From assembly GCA_012729055.1 (NCBI GenBank), contig JAAYDW010000077.1, positions 31,127 to 95,126 of the forward strand: a stretch of 64,000 nucleotides of DNA. The letters are read 5' to 3'. The translations under genes were made by a program, and so were the position numbers. Positions 1 to 9,436 of the stretch are shown piece after piece. Every line of letters begins with the position of its first letter. Positions within the stretch are counted from its first letter, which is position 1. Source of the DNA: Deltaproteobacteria bacterium (GTDB lineage: Bacteria > Desulfobacterota > Syntrophia > Syntrophales > Smithellaceae). Below the pieces are notes generated by a model that was not told where the DNA came from, made no database searches, and was given only the letters and a program-made list of their open reading frames with translations.

Positions 1-468
1 CAGGAAAACCATGACGACGGCGGCAATGATAAAGACCGCCAAAGCCCACTGGCTGATGATAAATCCCTTGATGGGTTCGTATGTGACCATGTAGGATATC
101 GGAAGAGAAAATTCCTGTTGTTCTGCGCCCCATTTCCAACTGGCAAAACCCATCAGCAGCATCTCCACGCCCAGCGTGATAACGATCAGACTCAGAAGCG
201 TCGGATTTTTAGCCGGCCTGAGGAAAAAGTACTGGACCAGAATGCCCAGCAAGGCAGCAAACACAATAGCCGCAAGCAGAGCCACCCAGAAGGGACAATG
301 ATAAAACGTCAGCAGGTGAAAAACAATAAAAGTGGAAAACATGGCCATTTCTCCTGCGGCAAAGTTCATGACCTCCGACGTTTTATAGATAATGACGACT
401 GCCAAGCCAAAAAGACCGTAGCAGGCTCCCATCGCCAATCCTTCAATCAACAGTTGTTCGAAAGGCAT
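1..468 (-). CDS. livH: Branched-chain amino acid ABC transporter permease, LivH-like (3' end runs off the window)
   Basis: Minus-strand reading begins MPFEQLLIEGLAMGACYGLFGLAVVIIYKTSEVMNFAAGEMAMFSTF, typical of LivH permeases; open to the window edge. Confidence 0.85.
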   Translation of the reverse strand, partial: MPFEQLLIEGLAMGACYGLFGLAVVIIYKTSEVMNFAAGEMAMFSTFIVFHLLTFYHCPFWVALLAAIVFAALLGILVQYFFLRPAKNPTLLSLIVITLGVEMLLMGFASWKWGAEQQEFSLPISYMVTYEPIKGFIISQWALAVFIIAAVVMVFL

Positions 469-581
469 ATCTTCCCCCTATTTCATCCGGTTTTCCGTTT
501 TTGACCATTTAGAAGATTCCATCCGGTGTATCCCACTCCTAAAAGCAATCGTCGCTGAACGCTTCCGGTGTGCTAACGGAT

Positions 582-1652
582 TTAAAAAGGCCAGGTTTTC
601 CAGTATTTTTTTATTCGGATCCAGACGCCGAAGATTCCCATCGGTTCAAAAATCATGATGCCGATCATGACAAACCCCAGGGCGATGGCGCTTAAGTTAT
701 CCATTCCCGTGATGGACAGCCAGCGCTGCGAAATGGCCGTCAGGAAATCTCCGACGTAGGGAACGTCCTTGATGTTCTTGAAAAGGGCGTACATCAGGTA
801 GGTGATAAAGGCCGCTCCCGTAATGGAGCCCATGATCGAGCCCAGCCCCCCCACGACAATCATGACCAGAAAATAAATCGACAGAAACATGTTGAAGGTG
901 ATGGGATCGAAAAATCCGAGAACGAAGGCAAAAAGACCGCCGGCAATACCGGCATAAAAGGCGCTGACGGCAAAGGACAGGGTTTTGTAAATCGTAAGGT
1001 TGATGCCGATCACTTCGGCGGCGATGTCGCTGTCCCGGATGGCGACAAAAGCGCGCCCCACTTTTGTTTTTAAAATATTAACAGCTCCCAGGACCATGAG
1101 GATGGCGATGATGAGAACGAGATAATACTTGCTAAAGTCTGTGGTGAGGGTGAGATTCCAACCCAGTTGTGGAATTCCGATATTCAGATCAGGCGCCCTG
1201 AGGCCTGAGCGGCCGCCGAACACTTCCATATGGCCGATAATGTGCATGATGGCCAGACCGAAAGCCAGTGTGGCGATCGTCAGATACGGCCCTTCCAATC
1301 GCAGGGCCGGCAGGCCCAGAATGAATCCGAAAAAGGCCGCGATAAAGGCTGCAAGGATGAGCGCCGGGAAAAAGGGAATGCTCAGTTTTGTCATTAAAAG
1401 CACTGTTGCGTAAGCGCCGATGGCAAAAAAACCGGCATGGCCCAGGGATATCTGTCCGGTCGAGCCGACCAGAATATTGAGACCCACGGCAAGAATCACA
1501 TGAACCATGATGAGATTGAAAAGGTATAAGTAATAATTGGTTGCTATGAGGGGAAGGGTGAAGAGCGCGACCATCAGAACGATTGTCCAGAAAAGAATGG
1601 TCCCGCTTTTGAAAAGCTCGATATCCTCGTAATACGCACGCTTCATGTCCAT
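582..1652 (-). CDS. livM: Branched-chain amino acid ABC transporter permease, LivM-like
   Basis: 356 aa; GLNILVGSTGQISLGHAGFFAIGAYATVLL and VVGGLGSIMGSITGAAFI motifs of LivM. Confidence 0.92.
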   Translation of the reverse strand: MDMKRAYYEDIELFKSGTILFWTIVLMVALFTLPLIATNYYLYLFNLIMVHVILAVGLNILVGSTGQISLGHAGFFAIGAYATVLLMTKLSIPFFPALILAAFIAAFFGFILGLPALRLEGPYLTIATLAFGLAIMHIIGHMEVFGGRSGLRAPDLNIGIPQLGWNLTLTTDFSKYYLVLIIAILMVLGAVNILKTKVGRAFVAIRDSDIAAEVIGINLTIYKTLSFAVSAFYAGIAGGLFAFVLGFFDPITFNMFLSIYFLVMIVVGGLGSIMGSITGAAFITYLMYALFKNIKDVPYVGDFLTAISQRWLSITGMDNLSAIALGFVMIGIMIFEPMGIFGVWIRIKKYWKTWPF

Positions 1653-1970
1653 GAGATCACACGCTCCTACGGTTGGAAATAGAAGGGTTGATTACATCTG
1701 GTACAGCTTCGCTTACGTTGCCATTTTTAAACGGGAATGACCTGGATATGTCAAGACGTTTGAATTTCTGAGGTTAAAATTGGTAAAGACCATATTTCTC
1801 CTTAAGAAAATCTCAACTCCTCATCATAACCAGTATGCATCGCCGTGATTCATTCGAGCAGGACATCACCTCAGCATTTATTTCATAGCGTGCACTTTTA
1901 TTACATCAAAACTTTTGTGTCAATGTGAAATAATCAATACCGTTTCCATACAAGATATGTATGGAATTAC

Positions 1971-3242
1971 CTAGGGAAGGCTTAAAAGATAGGAGCGGAG
2001 ATTCACTTTCTGGTTGTTTATCCCCATTTTTTTACGGATGCGGTACCGGTAGACATCGACGGCACTGCTCGAAACACTTAAGACATCTGCGATCTCTTTG
2101 CTGTTCTTTCCGTCTTTGATCAGGTGTGCCACCTGGATTTCCGTTGTTGTCAGGCTTCTGAAACGATTGGATAGTTTTCGCGAAAAGGGCGAAAACATTT
2201 CTTCCAGGTTGGAGGCGATGAGATCATGATAGATTTGGCGACTTTGTTCAGAGCCCGCCTTGCGCAGTTTTCCCAGATTAGGCATAATTAACTCCTTAAT
2301 GCTGGACATGAGCGTCTGTTCCAGTTCTTCACGATCTTCCGCCCGTTGCTTCAGCATTACTCTCAAAGCGGTGTTCAGTTCCTCCAGTTTGTGGGTCTTG
2401 ACGAGCAGTTCGCTTCCTTTTTCCTCAAGTTCCGTAATGTCGATGACCGAGCAGACGTGCTTTCTTGTTCCGGGAATGAGGCAGTTTGCGCTCAGCATGT
2501 TTTTAATGTTCCCCTGGCTGTCCACCAGACGGAATTCATACGTCCGGGGGGCCAACTCGGGATCAATGCGCCTCAGGCGGTGATATTCTTCCAGCCTGCT
2601 GCGGTCTCTTTCATCAATCAGGTCTACCCAGGTCCTCTTTCCCTCCCAATCTTTTATCTTGTAACCGGTCACTTTTTCGAATTCCGAGTTGATCAGAGAC
2701 AGGGTTTTATCATCTTCAATGATGACGGTAGCCGTTCCCGTCGTTTCAAAAATCGTGCGGTAGAGGTTTTCCGACTCCATCAGCTTTTTTTCCGTCATCT
2801 TCTGCTGTGTGATGTCCATCGCGCTTCCCAGAACGGCCTGTTTTCCTTCAAACGTAATCGAGGCAACCACCTCCAGAACCCACCGGATTTCATTTTGCCT
2901 GGTGACGATGCGATATTCGTAGGGTATGACCAGCGATCCGGTTTTCATGGCGAAGGCATTTTTCTTAACACTCTCTTTATCTTCGGGATGAATCAGAAAA
3001 TCCGCCGGTTTTCCGATGATTTCTTCCTGCGCGTACCCCGTATAAGAGGCAATGATGGGATTGATCAGACGGAATTCTCTCTCCAGGAGGATGTAGTAAC
3101 CGCCCAGCGATTTTTCCAGGATGGTATTCTGAATGCCCTGTTTTTCCGAAAGGAGGCGGTTTTCCTTTGTCAGCTTTTCGATTTCAGACTCCAGAAGCTG
3201 GATCCTTTCCTCAAGGTAAGATATTTTATGCTCATTCTTCAT
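1971..3242 (-). CDS. PAS-domain protein with C-terminal LuxR-type HTH
   Basis: Two PAS/PAC-like segments and C-terminal LTTTEIQVAHLIKDGKNSKEIADVLSVSSSAVDVYRYRIRKKMGI; internal Met at 3242 preferred over the 3314 ORF start. Confidence 0.85.
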   Translation of the reverse strand: MKNEHKISYLEERIQLLESEIEKLTKENRLLSEKQGIQNTILEKSLGGYYILLEREFRLINPIIASYTGYAQEEIIGKPADFLIHPEDKESVKKNAFAMKTGSLVIPYEYRIVTRQNEIRWVLEVVASITFEGKQAVLGSAMDITQQKMTEKKLMESENLYRTIFETTGTATVIIEDDKTLSLINSEFEKVTGYKIKDWEGKRTWVDLIDERDRSRLEEYHRLRRIDPELAPRTYEFRLVDSQGNIKNMLSANCLIPGTRKHVCSVIDITELEEKGSELLVKTHKLEELNTALRVMLKQRAEDREELEQTLMSSIKELIMPNLGKLRKAGSEQSRQIYHDLIASNLEEMFSPFSRKLSNRFRSLTTTEIQVAHLIKDGKNSKEIADVLSVSSSAVDVYRYRIRKKMGINNQKVNLRSYLLSLP

Positions 3243-3370
3243 GGGAAAAACCAACCGTAGTGTATGGGGCCCCGGGCCTTCCTGCCGGTTTCCTGCCGTG
3301 TTTCTGTGTAGCATAGAACCCCGGGAGGGATAAACCGGTATTTTACGCCTTCGGACTCGTCCTCTGCCGA

Positions 3371-4135
3371 TCAGCAGGACGCAGGTTCGGCAGCCCGGGC
3401 ATAGCGCCAGCCCATGTAAATGGCCGCCAGAACGAACAGGCAGCGCAGCGGCGCCTCCGGAATGAACTGTGCCGTGATCCCGCCGAAAAAGGCGCCGAGA
3501 AGAATGCCCGGCACCATGCCGACAAGCAGCCGGCCGGCCACATTACCCAGGCGCCAGTGGGTAAAGGCGCCGGCCAGGCCGGTGGGAATCATGACGAGCA
3601 GGGAGGTGCCCTGTGCGGCGTGCTGCGTGAAGCCCGCCAGAAGAATCAGCGCGGGTACCATGATCGCTCCGCCGCCCACGCCGATCAAACCGGAAAGAAA
3701 TCCCGTCACGGCGCCCGTAACAAGGAGGATGAAAAACGAGGCGCAATCGGGCAGCCCGCCGAGCGGGCTTGCCAAAACGGGTTTGAGCAGAAGCAGCACG
3801 GCGCAAAAAATGAGAAAGGCGCCGAAAACTTTTTTCAGTTGCCACCCGGGAAGGCGGTCGGCAAGGCGCGCGCCGGCTGCGGCAGTGAGGACGGCCGGAA
3901 CCGCGAGGATCAAAGCGGCGTTCCAGTCGATTTGCCCGGCATAGCCGTACGTCAGCGCCCCGCTGACACCCGTAAAAACGAGCACCGCCAGGGACGTCCC
4001 CTGCGCGCGGCACTGATCGAGGGCGAACCATCCGACCAGCAGCGGGATCATGACAATGCCGCCGCCCATGCCGATGAGGCCGCCGAAAAGTCCGGCGGCG
4101 AGGCCGATTGCAAAACTGATCCCTGTCGTTTTCAT
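3371..4135 (-). CDS. TauE/SafE family sulfite exporter-type membrane protein
   Basis: Duplicated GLFGGLIGMGGGIVMIPLL / GFLSGLIGVGGGAIMVPALI motifs; start at 4135 overlaps upstream stop (ATGA). Confidence 0.88.
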   Translation of the reverse strand: MKTTGISFAIGLAAGLFGGLIGMGGGIVMIPLLVGWFALDQCRAQGTSLAVLVFTGVSGALTYGYAGQIDWNAALILAVPAVLTAAAGARLADRLPGWQLKKVFGAFLIFCAVLLLLKPVLASPLGGLPDCASFFILLVTGAVTGFLSGLIGVGGGAIMVPALILLAGFTQHAAQGTSLLVMIPTGLAGAFTHWRLGNVAGRLLVGMVPGILLGAFFGGITAQFIPEAPLRCLFVLAAIYMGWRYARAAEPASC

Positions 4136-5550
4136 CTTTGCCTTGCTCCGCAGCATCCCGGCTGGTCCTCCCGGGGATTGGAATGCAGGCGCCCGCGCGA
4201 CAGCGAAGCGAAAACGCCGAAAACACAGATAACGGCGAGCAGAGCGAAGATCAGCCGGGCGCTCGCGAGGAAAAGCCTGCTGTTTTCGTGCGAAATGGTA
4301 TGGTTGCCGATGATCCAGGAGAAGACCAGCATGGCGATGCCCATGCTGAAGCTCTGCCCCACCAGTCTCATTGTCGCCTGCGTCGCCGAAGCGATGCCGT
4401 AAAATTTCTGATCCACCGAACTCATGATTGCGTTGACGTTGGGTGAGGAGAACAGCGCAAAACCGATCCCCAGCAGGGCCAGGCACAGGAGAATGTAGGA
4501 CAGGGGCGTTCCGGCGCCGATGAAGATCAATCCGGTAAGGCCGATGACCGTCAGCGCCATGCCGGCAGAGGAGATGATCCGCGGCTCATAGCGGTCGGAG
4601 AAACGTCCGGCGGCGGGCGAAAAAACGGCCTGCAGGAGGGGTTCAACCACCAGCACCAGTCCCGTCTGAACGGGCGTCAGAAGTTTGACATGCTGCAAAT
4701 ACAGGCTCAAGAGAAAGGTGATCGCAAACGTGGCCGAGTAGTTGATGAGCGCCGCCAGATTGGAAAGGGCGAAGACCCGGTTGTCCCGAAACAGCGCGAT
4801 GTCAATGAGCGGAAACGGGTGGTGAAGCTGCCGGCGGAGAAAGAGAACGAAACAGACCAGTCCAACGGCAATGAGAAGGAAGCCGGACCAGGAGGGCAGA
4901 CGGGAAAACCCGAACATCAGGGCGAACAGGGAAAGCCCGTAGTGAAAGGAGCCGGTCAGATCGAATGCTTCGCCGTGGGCGGCGGGCTTTCCTTCGCGGG
5001 GTATCCGCGAGGCCAGGCCGGCCGCCGCCAGCCCCAGGACTGCGTTGAAAATGAAAAGAGTTTTCCAGCCCAGGTGTTCTGTCAAAAGGCCGCCGATGAA
5101 AGGTCCGACCGTAAGTCCGACGTAAACCGCAGCGATGTTGATGCCGAGAATCCTGCCGCGCCGGTCGGCCGGATAGGCAAAGATCAGCATGGCCGTGCCG
5201 GTGCTGAAGATCATCGCACCGCCCACGCCCTGCACGACACGCAGGGCGATAAAGAGGCCTTCGGTCTGCGCCCAGATGCACAGGAAGGAAGACAGGGCGA
5301 AGATCAGCGATCCCGCGAGAAAAAAAAGCCGGCGGCCATACAGGTCCGCCAGGCGTCCCAGCGGCACCAGCGTGATGGCCGCGGCCAGAAGAAAAGAGGA
5401 AGCCACCCAGCTTAAAGACAAGGCGGTCATGGAAAAGTCGCGGCCGATCATCGGCAGGGCGACGTTGACGGACGAGCCCATGAAAGGGGTCGTAAACGAG
5501 CTGATGGTGGTGGCCAGAAGGACGATGGGCAGCTTTGTTTTTGGAGTCAT
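4132..5550 (-). CDS. MFS transporter (DHA2-like drug efflux)
   Basis: 472 aa; GRLADLYGRRLFFLAG and RGRILGINIAAVYVGLTVGPFIGG MFS motifs. Confidence 0.9.
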   Translation of the reverse strand: MTPKTKLPIVLLATTISSFTTPFMGSSVNVALPMIGRDFSMTALSLSWVASSFLLAAAITLVPLGRLADLYGRRLFFLAGSLIFALSSFLCIWAQTEGLFIALRVVQGVGGAMIFSTGTAMLIFAYPADRRGRILGINIAAVYVGLTVGPFIGGLLTEHLGWKTLFIFNAVLGLAAAGLASRIPREGKPAAHGEAFDLTGSFHYGLSLFALMFGFSRLPSWSGFLLIAVGLVCFVLFLRRQLHHPFPLIDIALFRDNRVFALSNLAALINYSATFAITFLLSLYLQHVKLLTPVQTGLVLVVEPLLQAVFSPAAGRFSDRYEPRIISSAGMALTVIGLTGLIFIGAGTPLSYILLCLALLGIGFALFSSPNVNAIMSSVDQKFYGIASATQATMRLVGQSFSMGIAMLVFSWIIGNHTISHENSRLFLASARLIFALLAVICVFGVFASLSRGRLHSNPREDQPGCCGARQR

Positions 5551-5574
5551 GAGATTCCGTCCGGGGCCCCGGGA

Positions 5575-7032
5575 TTATTTCCGGGCAAATGCTTTTTGAC
5601 GCCGCGCGGCAAAGCCGTCTTTTCCGCAAGCCATCGCGAGTGTCCGCGGCATGACCCGGCGGGCCAGCCCGAGCATTTTTTCGGACATCCGGCGGATGTC
5701 CCATTGGGCATGGGCGTCCGCCCGCAGGCGGGCGACGTGATACATTTCCCGGGCGTTGATCTTCAGAAGCACGCGCCGGCGGTGCGCGTTGGTGAGCACG
5801 TAAGCCGCCGCGGCGGGATTTTTGGCGCAAAGAAGGTTGTAGACGCGGTTGGTTTCCCGGATGACGGCCATGAAATCCCGGTAGCGACCCACGGCCTTGA
5901 CGGAGGGGGGGACCGTCACCCCCAGGTCCGGATCATAGTCCTGGCACAGCAGTGTAGCCATGCGGTGGCGCTTGAGCTGCGCGAAGCAACTGGCGCTCGG
6001 CGCCAGTTCAAAAAGCAGGTCGATGGCTTCGAGCTCCCGCAGCGCCGCGTCGTATGGCTGCATGCCGGCGAAGACGGTTTCAAAGAGCGCCCGCGCTTCG
6101 CGCGCGGTCAGGCGTTTGGCGCGCGCCAGGCAAGTGTCGTATGTCAGACCGGACGCAGCGAAGATGAGCGCGGCCGCACTGCGCGTATCGGCGTCGGGCG
6201 CAGCCTCCAGCAGGCGGACGGAGGCAGACGAACGATGGATGGGGGCGGGCGCAATGGGCGCGCAGAGCGTGCGCAGATTCCGCCGCGTCAGCCGGTCGTA
6301 ATCCGTGGCCCGGGTGTAGCGGATCAGCGACGGCGCGATGTCTTTCGTCGCCGCGTAAAGTTTCTCGCTGTAGAGGCGCGCCTCGGCCAGCGGCAGCGCC
6401 GCAAGCCGCCGAAGCATCAGCTCCAGGTTGCGGGCGTTCACAGTCATGCCCAGCTGCGTCTCGGTGGCAAGCGCAATGGCATAGCGCGCGTCTTCCTTGG
6501 CCCAGCCTTCCAGCAGGGACTTGTTGGCGGGATCGGCCGCGAGATCCTTGTTTTGCTCGTAAACGTAGGGTCGCAGGTCTTCGTAAAGACGGTGATAAAA
6601 ATCGTTTTGCCGGTCGACCGTTGCGCAGAAAACATCGGCCAGTCCCGCGTCGCGAATTTCGTCGGGCACGACAAAATCTTTATCGAACAGCACGTAGCGC
6701 TGGGATTTTTCCGTATAGGAGCACAGGCGGAATTTTTCGATCTCCTCGACCAGCAGGCGGGAGACGCCGATAACGTCGATGTTGAAGACAGCGTGTTCGG
6801 CCACCGAGGCGTGTCCCATTTCAAAAACGATGTTGCGGTTGGAGCGGCGGGCCTTTTCCACTTCGGCGCGCGCGTCGCGCCGAAGCTCGTCCACCGGCTT
6901 GGGGCTGCGGCTGATGCGCGCATAGGCAGCGGAGATCGTCTCCGGCGTCAGCTCCTGCTCCAGGGCTGAGCGGTCTGAGAGCTCGCGGATCAGGTCGTAA
7001 TCAATGTTGCAGCCGGCCAGAAGAATTTTCAT
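5575..7032 (-). CDS. Tandem ThyX-like (FAD-dependent thymidylate synthase family) protein
   Basis: 485 aa with two ThyX-like halves: N-half KFRLCSYTEKSQRY, C-half LKRHRMATLLCQDY plus INAREMYHVARLRADAHAQWDIR. Confidence 0.75.
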   Translation of the reverse strand: MKILLAGCNIDYDLIRELSDRSALEQELTPETISAAYARISRSPKPVDELRRDARAEVEKARRSNRNIVFEMGHASVAEHAVFNIDVIGVSRLLVEEIEKFRLCSYTEKSQRYVLFDKDFVVPDEIRDAGLADVFCATVDRQNDFYHRLYEDLRPYVYEQNKDLAADPANKSLLEGWAKEDARYAIALATETQLGMTVNARNLELMLRRLAALPLAEARLYSEKLYAATKDIAPSLIRYTRATDYDRLTRRNLRTLCAPIAPAPIHRSSASVRLLEAAPDADTRSAAALIFAASGLTYDTCLARAKRLTAREARALFETVFAGMQPYDAALRELEAIDLLFELAPSASCFAQLKRHRMATLLCQDYDPDLGVTVPPSVKAVGRYRDFMAVIRETNRVYNLLCAKNPAAAAYVLTNAHRRRVLLKINAREMYHVARLRADAHAQWDIRRMSEKMLGLARRVMPRTLAMACGKDGFAARRQKAFARK

Positions 7033-7035
7033 CGT

Positions 7036-7842
7036 TTACAGCCTCACCATTTCAACGCGCGCCAGCGTGCGTCCGAGAAAGCGTTCGCCGATTGTCTGAA
7101 AACGGTACGGCACGTCGCTCACGCAAAACAGGTAATCCGGCGAACGGCCGGAGGGATTGCCGAGCTGCCGGGCGTTGATGAGGCCGGCCGCTTCCTCGGC
7201 CATCGCTTCCGCCGAGTCGATGAGCCGGACCTGCGGTCCGACGATTTCGGCGATGAGCGGTTTGATAAGCGGGTAATGCGTGCAGCCCAGGACGAGCGTG
7301 TCGATGCCTTCGGCTTTCACCGGTTTCAGATACTCCAGGGCGGCCAGGCGCGTGGCTTCGTGTTCAAACCAGCCTTCTTCCACCAGCGGCACGAACAGCG
7401 GGCAGGCCTGCGAAAAAATCCGGACGTCATGATCCAGCAGAGAAATAGCGCGCGCATAGGCGTTCGAGTTGATCGTGGCGGGCGTGCCGATGACGCCGAT
7501 GATCTTGTTTTGCGTCGCGCCGACCGCGCTGGCCGCGCCGGCCCCGATGACCTCCAGCACGGGCACGGGAGACAGGTCGCGGATCGCCTGGCAGGCCACC
7601 GCCGCCATCGTGTTGCAGGCGACGATCAGCAGCTTGACGTCTTTTTTGAGCAGGAATTCGGCAATCTGGAGCGCGTAGCGGTTGATCGTTTCCACGGACT
7701 TGACGCCGTAGGGAACGCGCGCCGTATCGCCGAAGTAGACGATGTTTTCGAAGGGCAGACGCTCCATCAGCGCGCGCACGACGGTGAGGCCGCCGATGCC
7801 GGAATCGAAAACGCCTATGGCCTGCTCGGTTTTGTCGTTCAT
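7036..7842 (-). CDS. murI: Glutamate racemase
   Basis: IGVFDSGIGGLTVVRALMERLP, VACNTMAA, LGCTHYPLIKPLI. Confidence 0.95.
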   Translation of the reverse strand: MNDKTEQAIGVFDSGIGGLTVVRALMERLPFENIVYFGDTARVPYGVKSVETINRYALQIAEFLLKKDVKLLIVACNTMAAVACQAIRDLSPVPVLEVIGAGAASAVGATQNKIIGVIGTPATINSNAYARAISLLDHDVRIFSQACPLFVPLVEEGWFEHEATRLAALEYLKPVKAEGIDTLVLGCTHYPLIKPLIAEIVGPQVRLIDSAEAMAEEAAGLINARQLGNPSGRSPDYLFCVSDVPYRFQTIGERFLGRTLARVEMVRL

Positions 7843-8023
7843 GGTTTCGTCTTTCTCATATCCCCGCCAGAAAGTCATCGACTTTTTTCTCCCCATCGGA
7901 TAAGGGAAATTTCCGGCAGTCCGGGTATCCATTCGCTTAAGGCGCTGCTTTTTAGCATACCTTTCCCCGACTTGCCAAGCGTTCTTCGGAGATCCGGATT
8001 TTGCGCCGGCGGAGAAAGAGAGG

Positions 8024-8488
8024 GTGACGATGCGCCGTTCGGAAAAGGAAATCACCGACCCGCGGGAAATCGACGCGATTCTACAGCGCGCGCCGGTATG
8101 CCGGATTGCGCTGGCCGCGGAAAATTCGCCTTACGTGGTGCCGGTCAATTTTGCGGCCACGTCCAAGCATCTTTACTTTCACTCGGCGAAATCCGGCCTG
8201 AAAGTAGACATGCTGCGGAAAAATCCTTTCATTTGTTTTGAAGTTGATCTGCCGGGCGGAGTCGTTAAGGGAAAGACTGCCTGCGCGTGGGGAATGGCTT
8301 ACCAAAGCGTCATCGGTTTCGGCCGGGCGTTTTTTGTGGAAGACCGCGCTGAAAAAGAAGAAGCGCTGATCCGGCTGATGAAGAAATACGCCCCCGGCGA
8401 ACCGCTTGATTTTCCGGCCGACGCACTCGACCGGGTTTGCGTTATCGGCGTAAGAATCGAAAAGGTGACGGGCAAACGGTCGGGATAG
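8024..8488 (+). CDS. Pyridoxamine 5'-phosphate oxidase family protein
   Basis: MRRSEKEITDPREIDAILQRAPVCRIALAAENSPYVVPVNFA; typical PPOX/NimA-like N terminus; start may be 8030. Confidence 0.8.
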   Translation: MTMRRSEKEITDPREIDAILQRAPVCRIALAAENSPYVVPVNFAATSKHLYFHSAKSGLKVDMLRKNPFICFEVDLPGGVVKGKTACAWGMAYQSVIGFGRAFFVEDRAEKEEALIRLMKKYAPGEPLDFPADALDRVCVIGVRIEKVTGKRSG

Positions 8489-8573
8489 GAAGGCTTGCCG
8501 TCCGTCAAAAGGATTTTGTCTGCGGACGCGGGCCGCCTCCGGTGAAGGAAAGATTTAAAAAAGGAAAAAGGAC

Positions 8574-8903
8574 GTGCCTGTATATTTACAGATTATTTTA
8601 CTGCTGGTCGGATTTGTCGTTTTTGTTTTTCTGGTTCTGTTCGCGGCCGGATGGGGCTTGCGCAGGGTCTGCTTCAAGATTCTTTCCGAACTGGAGGAGG
8701 CCGGCGCCGTGAAAGCCTCCAAAGCCGTGCGCCTGCAGGACGAGCGGAAGAATTTTTTCCGCGTCGGCACAGGCAACATGCGCCCCCGCGCCGTGGCGCT
8801 GCTGCTCAAGGACGGTCTGATCGTTAAAACCGGCGACAACAAGTATTACCTGGACCGGGAAAAGGTCGCCGCCATGCGCGACAAACTTTCCCGCCGGCCC
8901 TAA
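8574..8903 (+). CDS. Small protein with N-terminal TM helix, hypothetical
   Basis: 109 aa; strongly hydrophobic N terminus, GTG start after AAGGAAAAAGGA. Confidence 0.55.
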   Translation: MPVYLQIILLLVGFVVFVFLVLFAAGWGLRRVCFKILSELEEAGAVKASKAVRLQDERKNFFRVGTGNMRPRAVALLLKDGLIVKTGDNKYYLDREKVAAMRDKLSRRP

Positions 8904-9262
8904 CGGATGGTCAGAGCCGAAATCACGTCCAGAATGCCGTCGGCGGTGAAGAAATACAATTCGTGCGCGGTGACCTGCCGGCTCTTGTCTGCGCCTTCCG
9001 TGAGGACAGGGACGATTTCGATGGCCGTGACGGCGAGCCACTTAGCGTCCATATTGATTCGGACCACGGCCCCCTGATCGTTTGTTTCATGCGGGATCTT
9101 GTAGGAACGGAGCACGCGGACGACAAAATCGTTTTTCTGTTTGGTCACGTAAGCGGCCCGTTCGCGAAGCGCGCGGATTTTGCCGTATTCCTGGGCGTCG
9201 GCAAAAGGCAGCCAGGAAAACAATAAAAGGGCCGCAAGCAGTCCGATAGAGATTTTTTTCAT
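8900..9262 (-). CDS. Secreted hypothetical protein
   Basis: 120 aa; signal peptide MKKISIGLLAALLLFSWLPFADAQ; GGAGGA Shine-Dalgarno upstream. Confidence 0.6.
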   Translation of the reverse strand: MKKISIGLLAALLLFSWLPFADAQEYGKIRALRERAAYVTKQKNDFVVRVLRSYKIPHETNDQGAVVRINMDAKWLAVTAIEIVPVLTEGADKSRQVTAHELYFFTADGILDVISALTIR

Positions 9263-9368
9263 GTCGTCCTCCTTAATTAATCATGCGGCGGGCGCCCGGC
9301 ATTTTTGCCGTGGGGCGTCCGAAGGCGCGCCGTGTTCACCCCTCGTCCTTCCGCGCGCGATTCTTGTG

Positions 9369-9397
9369 TTGACTTTAACGCATCTTTTTTCTATATG
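9369..9397 (+). promoter_or_regulatory. Sigma70-like promoter for the acyl-CoA dehydrogenase/etf operon
   Basis: TTGACT - 17 bp - TATATG. Confidence 0.55.
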
Positions 9398-9436
9398 CCA
9401 GTGAACTTTTTAGGAAACTTATCCGGGGGATAAAAT

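Noticed and set aside
3371-8055. Possible toxin/defence island around TauE-MFS-ThyX-MurI
   Set aside because: All genes read as ordinary transport/metabolic families; no defence signatures beyond the ThyX oddity
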